Source of the DNA: Prevotellaceae bacterium
GTDB taxonomy: Bacteria; Bacteroidota; Bacteroidia; Bacteroidales; UBA932
Reading direction: 5' to 3'
NCBI GenBank assembly: GCA_031273485.1
Contig: JAISRS010000557.1
Coordinates: forward strand, 1 to 9,005
Length of the DNA stretch: 9,005 bases
This document shows positions 1-5,219 of this stretch, piece after piece. Under the pieces are notes generated by a model. That model saw only the letters and a list, made by a program, of their open reading frames with translations, did no database searches and had not been told where the DNA came from. Made by a program: the position numbers and the translations under genes. Each line of letters begins with the position of its first letter. Position 1 is the stretch's first letter.

Positions 1-113
1 CCGCAACTCTGGAAACCGGAGCCGAAATCAAAGTGCCGCTCTTCATCGAACAAGGCGAAATAATAAAAGTGGACACACGTACACGAGAGTATTACGAAAG
101 AGTAAAATCATGA
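1..113 (+). CDS. efp: Elongation factor P, C-terminal end (partial)
   Basis: This is the last 36 codons of elongation factor P, cut by the left edge of the window. Frame 3 reads from base 3 to a TGA at 111-113. The residues include ETGAEIKVPLFIEQGE and IKVDTRTREYYERV, which match the C-terminal OB-fold domain of EF-P, where the family has a strongly conserved VPLFI...G(D/E)xIKVDTRTGEYxERV block. EF-P binds stalled ribosomes between the P and E sites and promotes peptide bonds at proline stretches. The N-terminal domain and the modified tip residue lie outside the window. The usual Gly in TRTGEY is Arg here (TRTREY), probably a harmless variation. The next gene on this strand starts more than 800 bp away, so efp ends its transcript here. 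Confidence 0.93.
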   Translation, partial: ATLETGAEIKVPLFIEQGEIIKVDTRTREYYERVKS

Positions 114-180
114 CTCTAAGGAACGCCTAAAAAGCAGCTGAGGTTCCCGTCACTCTTTTTGAAGGTTTTGTGATTTCTAC

Positions 181-248
181 CCCCCAGTTGCCGCGCAAAT
201 TTTTTAATGATGGATTTAGCCCTAAACAAGCGTTGCACTGGGGGTTTT
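181..248 (+). terminator. Inverted repeat with T-run, possible efp terminator or palindromic repeat
   Basis: The arm at 181-196 (cccccagttgccgcgc) is complementary to the arm at 230-244 (gcgttgcactggggg). The outer 8 bp are perfect, and the inner part has mismatches and a one-base bulge. The second arm is followed at once by TTTT (245-248). The position, about 70 nt after the efp stop, suits a factor-independent terminator, but the 33-nt loop is longer than usual. It may instead be a dispersed palindromic repeat that also stops transcription. Confidence 0.45.
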
Positions 249-392
249 AATCTCTGATATTTAAACGGATTTTTTATTGCTTGATCCTATTTCATTTTCC
301 TCAAACGAGCGATATTTTTCGACAGAATTACGGAATTTGGTCATGATTTAAACAGTTGCTCGGCTCACAAATTATTTTAGTCCCCCGGTGGT

Positions 393-578
393 CGACAAAA
401 ATCCCTCGTTCCCCCACATTGCTGCGCTTTGCTTGACGAGGTTCTCCTTGCGGGGTTGGCTGTGCCGACAAACGACAAAGCGACTCCAACAACGTAAAAC
501 TCCGCAGGAGTTGCCCTCTCGATAACCCCGTACAAGCGAAAAGCGCAGTGCGGGGGAACGACAATGGGATTTTTGTCG
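393..578. repeat. 186-bp element with imperfect terminal inverted repeats (MITE-like)
   Basis: The left end reads cgacaaaaatccc (393-405) then tcgttccccc (406-415). The right end carries the exact reverse complements, gggggaacga (552-561) and gggatttttgtcg (566-578), separated by four extra bases (caat, 562-565). Complementarity continues inward between 422-435 and 533-548 (CTGCGCTTT...GCTTG). The arms therefore span roughly 43-46 bp with small indels. Outside the ends weak pairing continues (ggtggt against tacacc). No transposase frame is present and no clear target-site duplication is visible. It may be a miniature transposable element, a dispersed palindromic repeat or the template of a long RNA hairpin. 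Confidence 0.6.
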
Positions 579-710
579 TACACCCGATTGCTTTGTTTGG
601 TAAATAAAGTGGAAGTAATGTTTTTCTTTGTGCAGGTTTTATGAAAATTCTTAAAGTCCTTATTGCATGCACAGGTTTAGAACCCCTGTTAACGGGTCAT
701 CAAACATCAA

Positions 711-759
711 TTCATAATTCCAAAACCCCATTGAGGGGGACAGAGGGGCTTCATAATTC
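711..759. repeat. Short hairpin with C/G runs between direct repeats
   Basis: The 10-bp word ttcataattc occurs at 711-720 and again at 750-759. Between them is a segment whose CCCC and GGGG runs can pair (acccc...gggg, with ATTGA in the loop). Such C-run/G-run hairpins and ATTATGAATTATG-like words are common between genes in Bacteroidota, but I can show only this one copy. No function is assigned. Confidence 0.4.
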
Positions 760-876
760 AATATAATTTCCGACATTTCAATGCCCGCAGCACCGAATTA
801 TTCAATATCTTATGATAATTTTTTGCGCTGATATATAGCGTGTTGTTATTTTTTGTTGAAAACATGTAACAATTTA

Positions 877-908
877 TTGTATCAATTCCCAAAAAAAGAT
901 TACTTTTG
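877..908 (+). promoter_or_regulatory. Predicted Bacteroidota promoter for the TPR-ribH-purS unit
   Basis: TACTTTTG at 901-908 fits the TAnnTTTG -7 element of the Bacteroidota primary sigma factor. A TTG at 877-879 lies 21 nt upstream, where the -33 element is expected. The start codon of the TPR gene is 41 nt downstream, through an A-rich leader. No Shine-Dalgarno site is visible, as is usual in this phylum. This is the only good promoter seen before the tRNA at 2415. Confidence 0.5.
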
Positions 909-949
909 CGAAACTTTTTAAAAAAGAATATTTAAAAGTAAAAATAACT

Positions 950-1654
950 ATGTCGGATAAAAAACAAAAAAGTATAGATAAAGGCAAAGAACAAACAACT
1001 GCTGAAATCGTAGAAGGGATCCATAAAGTGGAAGATTTTTTTAATAAAAATAAAAATTTCTTAATCTACGGAATCGGAGGATTGTTACTTATCATTATAA
1101 TTTATTTCGGATACACGGAATTTATTATGAAACCAAAAAATATTGAGGCTTTGGAATACATGTATGTACCACAAAATAATTTCGAAAAAGATTCTTTTAG
1201 ATTAGCATTAAAAGGTAGCGGAGTGTTGGAACCGGGTTTTGAAAGCATTGCCAACGACTACAGTTCAACGCCTTCGGGACGGCTGGCAAATTTTTATGCA
1301 GGCGTCTGCTGTTTGAAATTAGGCGAATACAGCGAGGCTATAGATTATTTTACGAAATTTAAATCCGATGACGAAATATTGGCTCCGAGAGCATTGGCAA
1401 ATATAGGAAACTGTTATGTGGAACTTGGAGAACTGGAAAACGCAGTTAAATACTTTGAACGTGCCGCCCGTAAAAAAGATAATTCTTTAACGCCCTCGTA
1501 TTTGATGAAAGCTACCATTGTGTACGAAAAACTGCAAAAATATGACCCGGCGCTGGCGCTTTATGAAGAAATAAAATATAAATATCCCCAAAGCAGCGAA
1601 GCCCGCACTATCGACAAATACATTGAACGTGCTAAAACATTAGCTTCAAAATAA
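950..1654 (+). CDS. Membrane-anchored tetratricopeptide-repeat protein (YfgM-like)
   Basis: This 234-residue protein starts with a hydrophilic, Lys-rich tail of about 35 residues (cytoplasmic by the positive-inside rule). A single membrane helix follows at about 37-58, and the rest lies outside the membrane. Three TPR-like helix pairs are seen: about 111-139 (FYAGVCCLKLGEYSEAIDYF), 146-175 (ALANIGNCYVELGELENAVKYF) and 183-213 (ATIVYEKLQKYDPALALYEE). The layout matches YfgM/BamD-like TPR proteins, which act as scaffolds or chaperones at the inner membrane. Which partner it binds cannot be read here. It begins a unit with ribH, whose start is only 4 nt after its stop. I know this TPR-ribH pairing from Bacteroidota genomes. 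Sure of TPR plus anchor; the YfgM role is an inference. Confidence 0.85.
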   Translation: MSDKKQKSIDKGKEQTTAEIVEGIHKVEDFFNKNKNFLIYGIGGLLLIIIIYFGYTEFIMKPKNIEALEYMYVPQNNFEKDSFRLALKGSGVLEPGFESIANDYSSTPSGRLANFYAGVCCLKLGEYSEAIDYFTKFKSDDEILAPRALANIGNCYVELGELENAVKYFERAARKKDNSLTPSYLMKATIVYEKLQKYDPALALYEEIKYKYPQSSEARTIDKYIERAKTLASK

Positions 1655-1658
1655 ATTC

Positions 1659-2144
1659 ATGGCATCAAGTTTACATAATTTATCGGAAATCAAAGGAATT
1701 ATCCCCTCAGGGGAGAAGAAAAGATTTGTTATACTTGTGTCGGAATGGAATGACGAAATAACATCCAAACTTTTGGAAGGCGCTGCAAACGAATTACAAA
1801 ACAATGACGTTTTAATCAAAGAAATTATAATAGAAACGGTTCCGGGATGTTTTGAACTCCCTTTTGCCGCACAAACAATTGCAGAAAAATATAATCCGGA
1901 TGCGATAATTTGTTTAGGATGCGTTATAAAAGGAGAAACGCCGCATTTTGATTATATCTGTCAGGCAACAGCTAACGGAATACTGCAAGCAGGACTGTTA
2001 ACAAAAGTCCCTGTGATTTTTGGAGTATTGACCGTTAATACGCTCGAACAGGCATTAGACCGTTCGGGAGGAAAATATGGAAATAAAGGCGTGGAAGCAG
2101 CTATGGCTGCTTTAAAAATGACTAAATTTAAACACAATAAATAG
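1659..2144 (+). CDS. ribH: 6,7-dimethyl-8-ribityllumazine synthase
   Basis: Lumazine synthase joins 5-amino-6-ribitylamino-uracil with 3,4-dihydroxy-2-butanone 4-phosphate, the step before riboflavin synthase. The 161-residue length is normal. Visible family motifs are SEWNDEIT (28-35, where the family has an aromatic residue and Asn that stack on the substrate), VPGCFELPFA (61-70), KGETPHFDYI (91-100) with the likely catalytic His96, FGVLTVNT (121-128) and LDRSGGKYGNKGVEAA (133-148), in which Arg135 should bind phosphate. The common Ala of the PGAFE motif is Cys64 here. The enzyme normally forms pentamers or 60-subunit capsids in the cytoplasm. The start ATG sits 4 nt after the TPR stop, so translation is probably coupled. 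No FMN riboswitch precedes it, and no other rib gene is in the window. Confidence 0.95.
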   Translation: MASSLHNLSEIKGIIPSGEKKRFVILVSEWNDEITSKLLEGAANELQNNDVLIKEIIIETVPGCFELPFAAQTIAEKYNPDAIICLGCVIKGETPHFDYICQATANGILQAGLLTKVPVIFGVLTVNTLEQALDRSGGKYGNKGVEAAMAALKMTKFKHNK

Positions 2145-2150
2145 GTAAAT

Positions 2151-2405
2151 ATGAAATTTATTGCAGAAATCGACGTTATGCCTCTAAAAGCTTTACTTGA
2201 TCCGCAAGGAAAAGCTGTGGGGATGACTCTGTCAGGCTTAGGATATTCGGATGCGCGGAATGTGCGCATAGGAAAGCATATCACTTTGGAAGTAGATGCA
2301 AACAACAAAGAAAAAGCAATGACAATTGTAAACGAATTGTGTGTCAAAGTGCTTCATAATCCGATTATGGAAGGCTTCGAATACGAATTGCACGAAGTAA
2401 ACTAA
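2151..2405 (+). CDS. purS: Phosphoribosylformylglycinamidine synthase subunit PurS
   Basis: This 84-residue protein matches PurS, the small subunit of the three-part FGAM synthase (PurL, PurQ, PurS) in purine synthesis. PurS dimers bridge the small-type PurL to the glutaminase PurQ, so that ammonia can pass between them. Typical features are LDPQGKAV (16-23), a GYSDARNVRIGKHITLEVDA-like strand block (31-50), an acidic helix, and VLHNPIMEGFEYEL near the end, corresponding to the LLANPVIE region of other PurS proteins. It starts 6 nt after ribH and ends 9 nt before a tRNA gene. PurL and PurQ are not in the window. Many Bacteroidota use a single long PurL with a built-in PurS-like domain, so a separate PurS suggests the three-part enzyme in this organism. 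Confidence 0.9.
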   Translation: MKFIAEIDVMPLKALLDPQGKAVGMTLSGLGYSDARNVRIGKHITLEVDANNKEKAMTIVNELCVKVLHNPIMEGFEYELHEVN

Positions 2406-2414
2406 AAAACAAAA

Positions 2415-2488
2415 GGGGCATTAGCTCATCTGGCTAGAGCGTTAGACTGGCAGTCTAAAGGTAATCGGTTCGACTCCGATATGCTCCA
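2415..2488 (+). tRNA. tRNA-Ala (anticodon GGC)
   Basis: All four arms fold. Acceptor GGGGCAT pairs with ATGCTCC, D arm GCTC pairs with GAGC, anticodon arm TTAGA pairs with TCTAA around loop CTGGCAG, and T arm ATCGG pairs with CCGAT around loop TTCGACT. The anticodon is GGC, reading GCC and GCU codons. The G3-U70 wobble pair, the main identity mark for alanyl-tRNA synthetase, is present, and the discriminator base is A. The 3' CCA is not encoded. The gene lies 9 nt after the purS stop with no promoter between, so it is probably cut out of the purS transcript by RNase P. Confidence 0.97.
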
Positions 2489-2500
2489 CTGTAAAATATC

Positions 2501-2568
2501 TTGTCACCGAATTGAACGAATTAGTTTAATCCACGAATTTTTCTTTTTGTCACCGAATTAAACGGATT
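2501..2568. repeat. Two direct copies of a 22-bp word
   Basis: The word ttgtcaccgaattgaacgaa plus tt (2501-2522) recurs at 2547-2568 with two changes (20 of 22 identical). Within and after the second copy the shorter theme gaatt/ggatt-(g/a)aacg is repeated again (2555-2577), and related words (aaacggatt) occur at 262-270. This looks like a dispersed intergenic repeat family rather than an operator, but copy number must be counted genome-wide. Confidence 0.5.
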
Positions 2569-2663
2569 GAACGGATTTAAAATCCTGCGGATTTTTCAGG
2601 TTAAATCTTTTTTTGAGGAGCTATGGGTAAGAGGTGTCAACTATGCTTCCTTCGTTCGACGTA

Positions 2664-2694
2664 GCGTCGTTGCGAGGCGCAGCCGTCGCAATCC
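2664..2694. repeat. GC-rich palindromic intergenic repeat
   Basis: TTGCGA at 2670-2675 pairs with TCGCAA at 2686-2691 around GGCGCAGCCG. The surrounding word, GTCGTTGCGAGGCGCAGCCG followed by TCGCAATCC, resembles the ATTGCGAG...CGCAATCC palindromes that are scattered between genes in many bacteria. Its base composition stands out from the AT-rich flanks. Confidence 0.5.
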
Positions 2695-2787
2695 GGAAAC
2701 AGACTTGTTTTATGCTTTTTGAAACAGCGTATCTTTTGTCCTGCACGCCTTTACTACTTATGATATGTGGTTTCTGAAAAGTTGATG

Positions 2788-2795
2788 TATCTTTG
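2788..2795 (+). promoter_or_regulatory. Consensus -7 promoter element upstream of hyfB
   Basis: TATCTTTG at 2788-2795 is a perfect match to the Bacteroidota TAnnTTTG -7 element. It lies 27 nt before the hyfB ATG, followed by an AT-rich leader. The -33 region is weak (GTGG around 2767-2770). This suggests hyfB has its own transcript and does not depend on readthrough from the tRNA. Confidence 0.55.
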
Positions 2796-2822
2796 CAGCC
2801 AAAAATTGTAATTTTATTTTAG

Positions 2823-4796
2823 ATGGAACTTGTTTTTTTATTCTTCATACTGCCTTTGTTGTCGCTCGGTGTTTTTTTTATCCCCAAACGTCGGAAAGGA
2901 CTGTTTTCGTTGTCGTTATTACTCTTAGGGGTTTTATTTACGATATTTTTACTGCTCAACATCCCGTCGTTAAGTGCAGGATACAGAGAGCAGTATTCTG
3001 TGGGATTTTTTCGTCCGGTATTATATATCGACCTGTTATCCGCCTTATTTATAACCCTGTTGAATATTGTTGCAATAACCGCGTTCTGGTATTCCGCAGG
3101 ATATTTGAAATCGTACGAAAAAACTAAAACCGACACGGAATTGTCGTTGCATTTTGTTGCATATCTTTGTTTATACTGTTCCATGTTAGGCGTTATACTG
3201 TTTCGTGATACAATGACTTTCCTCCTTTTTTGGGAAATGATGACAGGCGCTACATTTATTTTGGTGATTTTTGAAGGAGAAAAAAAAGAAAAACTCAAAA
3301 CCGCAATCAACTATCTTGTACAAATGCACGTGTGTCTGTTTGTGCTTTTGTCGGCTTTTTCCATCGCCTCACAGGCAAGCGATTCCACAGGATTTGACGC
3401 TGTTGCCGAATATTTTGCGCATAACAGGAATTATCCGTTGTTTCTGTTGTTTTTTATAGGATTCGGCATAAAAGCCGGATTTGTTCCCCTGCACACATGG
3501 TTGCCGGAGGTTCATCCTTCGGCGTCCGGAAACGTGAGCGGATTTATGTCGGGGGCGGTTATCAAAATGGGGATTTACGGCTTGCTGCGGATTGTGAGTT
3601 GTTTACAGTCGGATTTGTTTATTATTGCCCTCATTATCCTCACCGCCTCCGTAATTACAAGCGTTTATGGCATCTCAAAAGCAGCGCGTCAAAGGGATAT
3701 AAAACGCCTGCTTGCCTATTCCAGCATAGAAAATATCGGTATAATCGGTTTGGGCATAAGCGCCGGCATATTAGGCGCCTGCTGGAGTTTACCTCTGTTG
3801 AGTTTTTCGGGATATGCCGCAGCTTTACTTCACACTTTCAATCATTCAATGTTTAAATCCATGCTGTTTTTTGCCGCCGGAACATTGTGTAAATCAACTC
3901 ATACACAGATAATGGATAAAATGGGAGGAGCCATGCGCAATATGCCTTATACTGCGGCGCTGTTTCTGTGCGGATCGCTTGCAATCTGCGCTTTACCTCC
4001 TTTAAGCGGGTTCGTTTCGGAATTTATACTCTACAGCGGACTGTTTTCGTCCCTGACGGAAATCGCACCGGAACAAACCTTTCCGCTTTTGCTCATTGTT
4101 TTAGCCCTGGTTTTAGCCGGCGGAATATCAATATTTACTTTTACCAAAGCGTTTGGAATACCTTTTTCGGGAATTTGCCGAACGCAGGAAAATAACAGTA
4201 CGGGAGAAAATAAATCATTGATTTTACCCTTGTTGATTCCTTTGATGATGGTAGTTGTTGTTGGATTTTTCTCATTTGAAGCATTAAAAATAATCTCGCA
4301 AATCACAGAGAATGTATTCAATCTCTCCGGTTCACTCTCACAGCCGATGATTTCTTCGCTGAACAGCGTCAGTTTGGTCATGTTGCTTTTTGTTGTTTTA
4401 TTTATTATTGTGTACTTATGCAGAAAGCGCGTATTGTCGCAACAAACTGTTACCCATGCGCCTGTGTGGGGCTGCGGATACACGGCGCCCAATTCCAAAC
4501 TGCAATACACGGCGACTTCTTATTCAAATAATTTTGAAAAATTAACCGACCCCGCACAACGTATCGAATACAAAATGGAGATAATAGGCGAAACGGAACT
4601 GTTCCCTTTGAATCGACGGTATAAAAGTGATTTGCAGACGTCAAAAATCAGGTTTATTGATGATTTGATTGAAAAAATCATTGATAAACTGTCTAAACTT
4701 GCGATTTTTCAGACTGGAAAAATACAGCATTATGTCCTGTTTGCTCTATTGTTCATGGCGGCTATCCTAATCCTAAGCTATACGAATATGTTATGA
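2823..4796 (+). CDS. hyfB: Hydrogenase-4 component B / complex-I-like antiporter subunit
   Basis: This 657-residue integral membrane protein of the proton-translocating antiporter family (relatives NuoL, NuoM, MrpA/D) has the length and ending of HyfB/HycC. The charged residues of the proton path are in place: Glu138 in LLFWEMMTG (helix 5), Lys217 in GFGIKAGFVPLHTWLPEVHP (helix 7), Lys248 in SGAVIKMGIYG (helix 8), His337/His341 in LLHTFNHSMFKSMLFF, Glu400 in PPLSGFVSEFILYSG and Lys442 in FTFTKAFG. DIKRLLAYSSIENIG (292-306) is the usual loop after the broken helix. The tail has WGCGY (549-553), LQYTATSY and a last helix after FQTGKIQHY, as in HyfB. It would couple electron transfer in a [NiFe] hydrogenase or similar complex to ion pumping. 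No hyfC, E, F, G or I follows; the next item is a repeat array and a pseudogene. Family sure; working partner unknown. Confidence 0.9.
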   Translation: MELVFLFFILPLLSLGVFFIPKRRKGLFSLSLLLLGVLFTIFLLLNIPSLSAGYREQYSVGFFRPVLYIDLLSALFITLLNIVAITAFWYSAGYLKSYEKTKTDTELSLHFVAYLCLYCSMLGVILFRDTMTFLLFWEMMTGATFILVIFEGEKKEKLKTAINYLVQMHVCLFVLLSAFSIASQASDSTGFDAVAEYFAHNRNYPLFLLFFIGFGIKAGFVPLHTWLPEVHPSASGNVSGFMSGAVIKMGIYGLLRIVSCLQSDLFIIALIILTASVITSVYGISKAARQRDIKRLLAYSSIENIGIIGLGISAGILGACWSLPLLSFSGYAAALLHTFNHSMFKSMLFFAAGTLCKSTHTQIMDKMGGAMRNMPYTAALFLCGSLAICALPPLSGFVSEFILYSGLFSSLTEIAPEQTFPLLLIVLALVLAGGISIFTFTKAFGIPFSGICRTQENNSTGENKSLILPLLIPLMMVVVVGFFSFEALKIISQITENVFNLSGSLSQPMISSLNSVSLVMLLFVVLFIIVYLCRKRVLSQQTVTHAPVWGCGYTAPNSKLQYTATSYSNNFEKLTDPAQRIEYKMEIIGETELFPLNRRYKSDLQTSKIRFIDDLIEKIIDKLSKLAIFQTGKIQHYVLFALLFMAAILILSYTNML

Positions 4797-4912
4797 TGAA
4801 CGATGAACGATGAAATAGTAGTGTTTTTACAGTCCTTTACATAGTTCATCGTTTATAGTTCATCGTTTATAGTTCATCGTTTATAGTTCATCGTTTATAG
4901 TTCATCGTTCAT
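4796..4912. repeat. Inverted repeat enclosing the tandem array at the hyfB/rhuM junction
   Basis: atgaacgatgaac (4796-4808), which begins on the last base of the hyfB stop codon, is perfectly complementary to gttcatcgttcat (4900-4912). The arms are 13 bp and enclose 91 nt, including most of the 14-bp array. Transcripts from either side could fold here, so it may act as a weak two-way terminator between converging genes, although there is no T-run. The related word aacgatgaac also occurs at 8971-8980. Confidence 0.5.
4842..4909. repeat. 14-bp tandem repeat, nearly five copies
   Basis: The unit tagttcatcgttta is repeated head to tail without change at 4842-4855, 4856-4869, 4870-4883 and 4884-4897, followed by a 12-bp partial copy at 4898-4909. 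The last copy covers the TGA stop of the rhuM remnant (4902-4904). Units are directly adjacent, with no spacers, so this is a minisatellite and not a CRISPR array. Perfect identity suggests recent expansion or slippage, and copy number is likely to vary between strains. Confidence 0.9.
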
Positions 4913-5219
4913 TTTGGTTGTTTAAGCGTTTAATATCTTCTTCTATTTCTTTCAGACTGTTTTCTTTTTCGATGGAGCGTTGTGTTTGACGATACTTGTC
5001 AAATTCAATGTTTGCCTTTTCCAAAGCAAATTCGTGACTGATTTTTCTGCATGATGCAACAGTTCTCTTCCGTTGAGTTGCAGGATAATATCCAATCGTT
5101 CTATCCAGTCTTTCATATACATGGGTACTTGCTGCGCCATTGTTTCGGCAAAAGCCAGATATTGTTCTACTAACAATCCGAGCAATCTTGTGGGCTTCAA
5201 GATTCAGACATATTGTCGT
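4902..5219 (-). pseudogene. rhuM: RhuM family protein, C-terminal remnant with frameshifts
   Basis: Three reading frames of the minus strand must be joined to follow the protein. They give LEAHKIARIVSRT (5201-5163), then VEQYLAFAETMAQQ, MYMKDWIERLDIILQLNGRELLHHA (about 5170-5048), then KISHEFALEKANIEFDKYRQ... ending DIKRLNNQNER at a TGA (about 5046-4902). Joined, this is the C-terminal third of RhuM, whose family has the pattern MYMxDWIxxLDxxLxLxxRxxLxHAGxISHExAxxxAxxEY. The change near 5046 is explained by one lost base (AGK became AEK). The junction near 5165-5172 needs another indel. Everything N-terminal, some 200 residues or more, is missing, and the remnant abuts the purD stop. RhuM proteins are often carried near type I restriction genes and in genomic islands; their function is poorly known. 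It is surely not functional. Confidence 0.8.

Larger units (their letters stand above)
114..949. other. 836-bp non-coding spacer with several repeat structures
   Basis: No reading frame here resembles a protein. The minus-strand open frame at 328-672 is rich in Arg, Ser, Thr and Pro, lacks any recognisable domain and mostly overlaps an inverted-repeat element, so I treat it as spurious. The stretch holds a GC-rich hairpin near the efp end (181-248), a 186-bp inverted-repeat element (393-578), a near-palindrome around 691-707, a C/G-run hairpin flanked by direct repeats (711-759), and an AT-rich promoter zone next to the TPR gene (about 820-949). Confidence 0.8.
2489..2822. other. 334-bp spacer between tRNA-Ala and hyfB
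   Basis: There is no coding frame of note. The stretch holds a pair of direct repeats (2501-2522 and 2547-2568), a GC-rich palindromic repeat (about 2664-2694) and a consensus promoter next to hyfB (2788-2795). No clear terminator with a T-run follows the tRNA. I looked for a copy of the tRNA 3' end further on, as an integrated island would leave, and saw none in the window. Confidence 0.75.

Noticed and set aside
328..672. 114-residue open frame on the minus strand
   Set aside because: It is mostly made of the inverted-repeat element at 393-578, has a biased Arg/Ser/Thr/Pro composition and no domain. Its openness comes from the GC-rich repeat.
1655..1658. FMN riboswitch before ribH
   Set aside because: Only 4 nt separate ribH from the TPR gene, and no FMN-aptamer-like sequence was seen before the TPR gene.
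2415..2488. tRNA-Ala as attachment site of an integrated element
   Set aside because: I found no second copy of the tRNA 3' end and no integrase in the window, so this remains only a possibility and is not annotated as an att site.
3497..3856. Overlapping plus-strand frame inside hyfB
   Set aside because: It lies wholly inside the clear hyfB reading frame, and its sequence has a random, Arg-rich composition.
4842..4909. CRISPR-like array
   Set aside because: The 14-bp units are directly adjacent with no unique spacers, and no cas genes are present, so it is a tandem minisatellite.
4952..5200. Stand-alone 82-residue protein starting at a TTG
   Set aside because: Its N-terminal part continues RhuM sequence from another frame and its C-terminal part is an out-of-frame reading of the conserved KISHEFALEKA region; it is a piece of the rhuM pseudogene.
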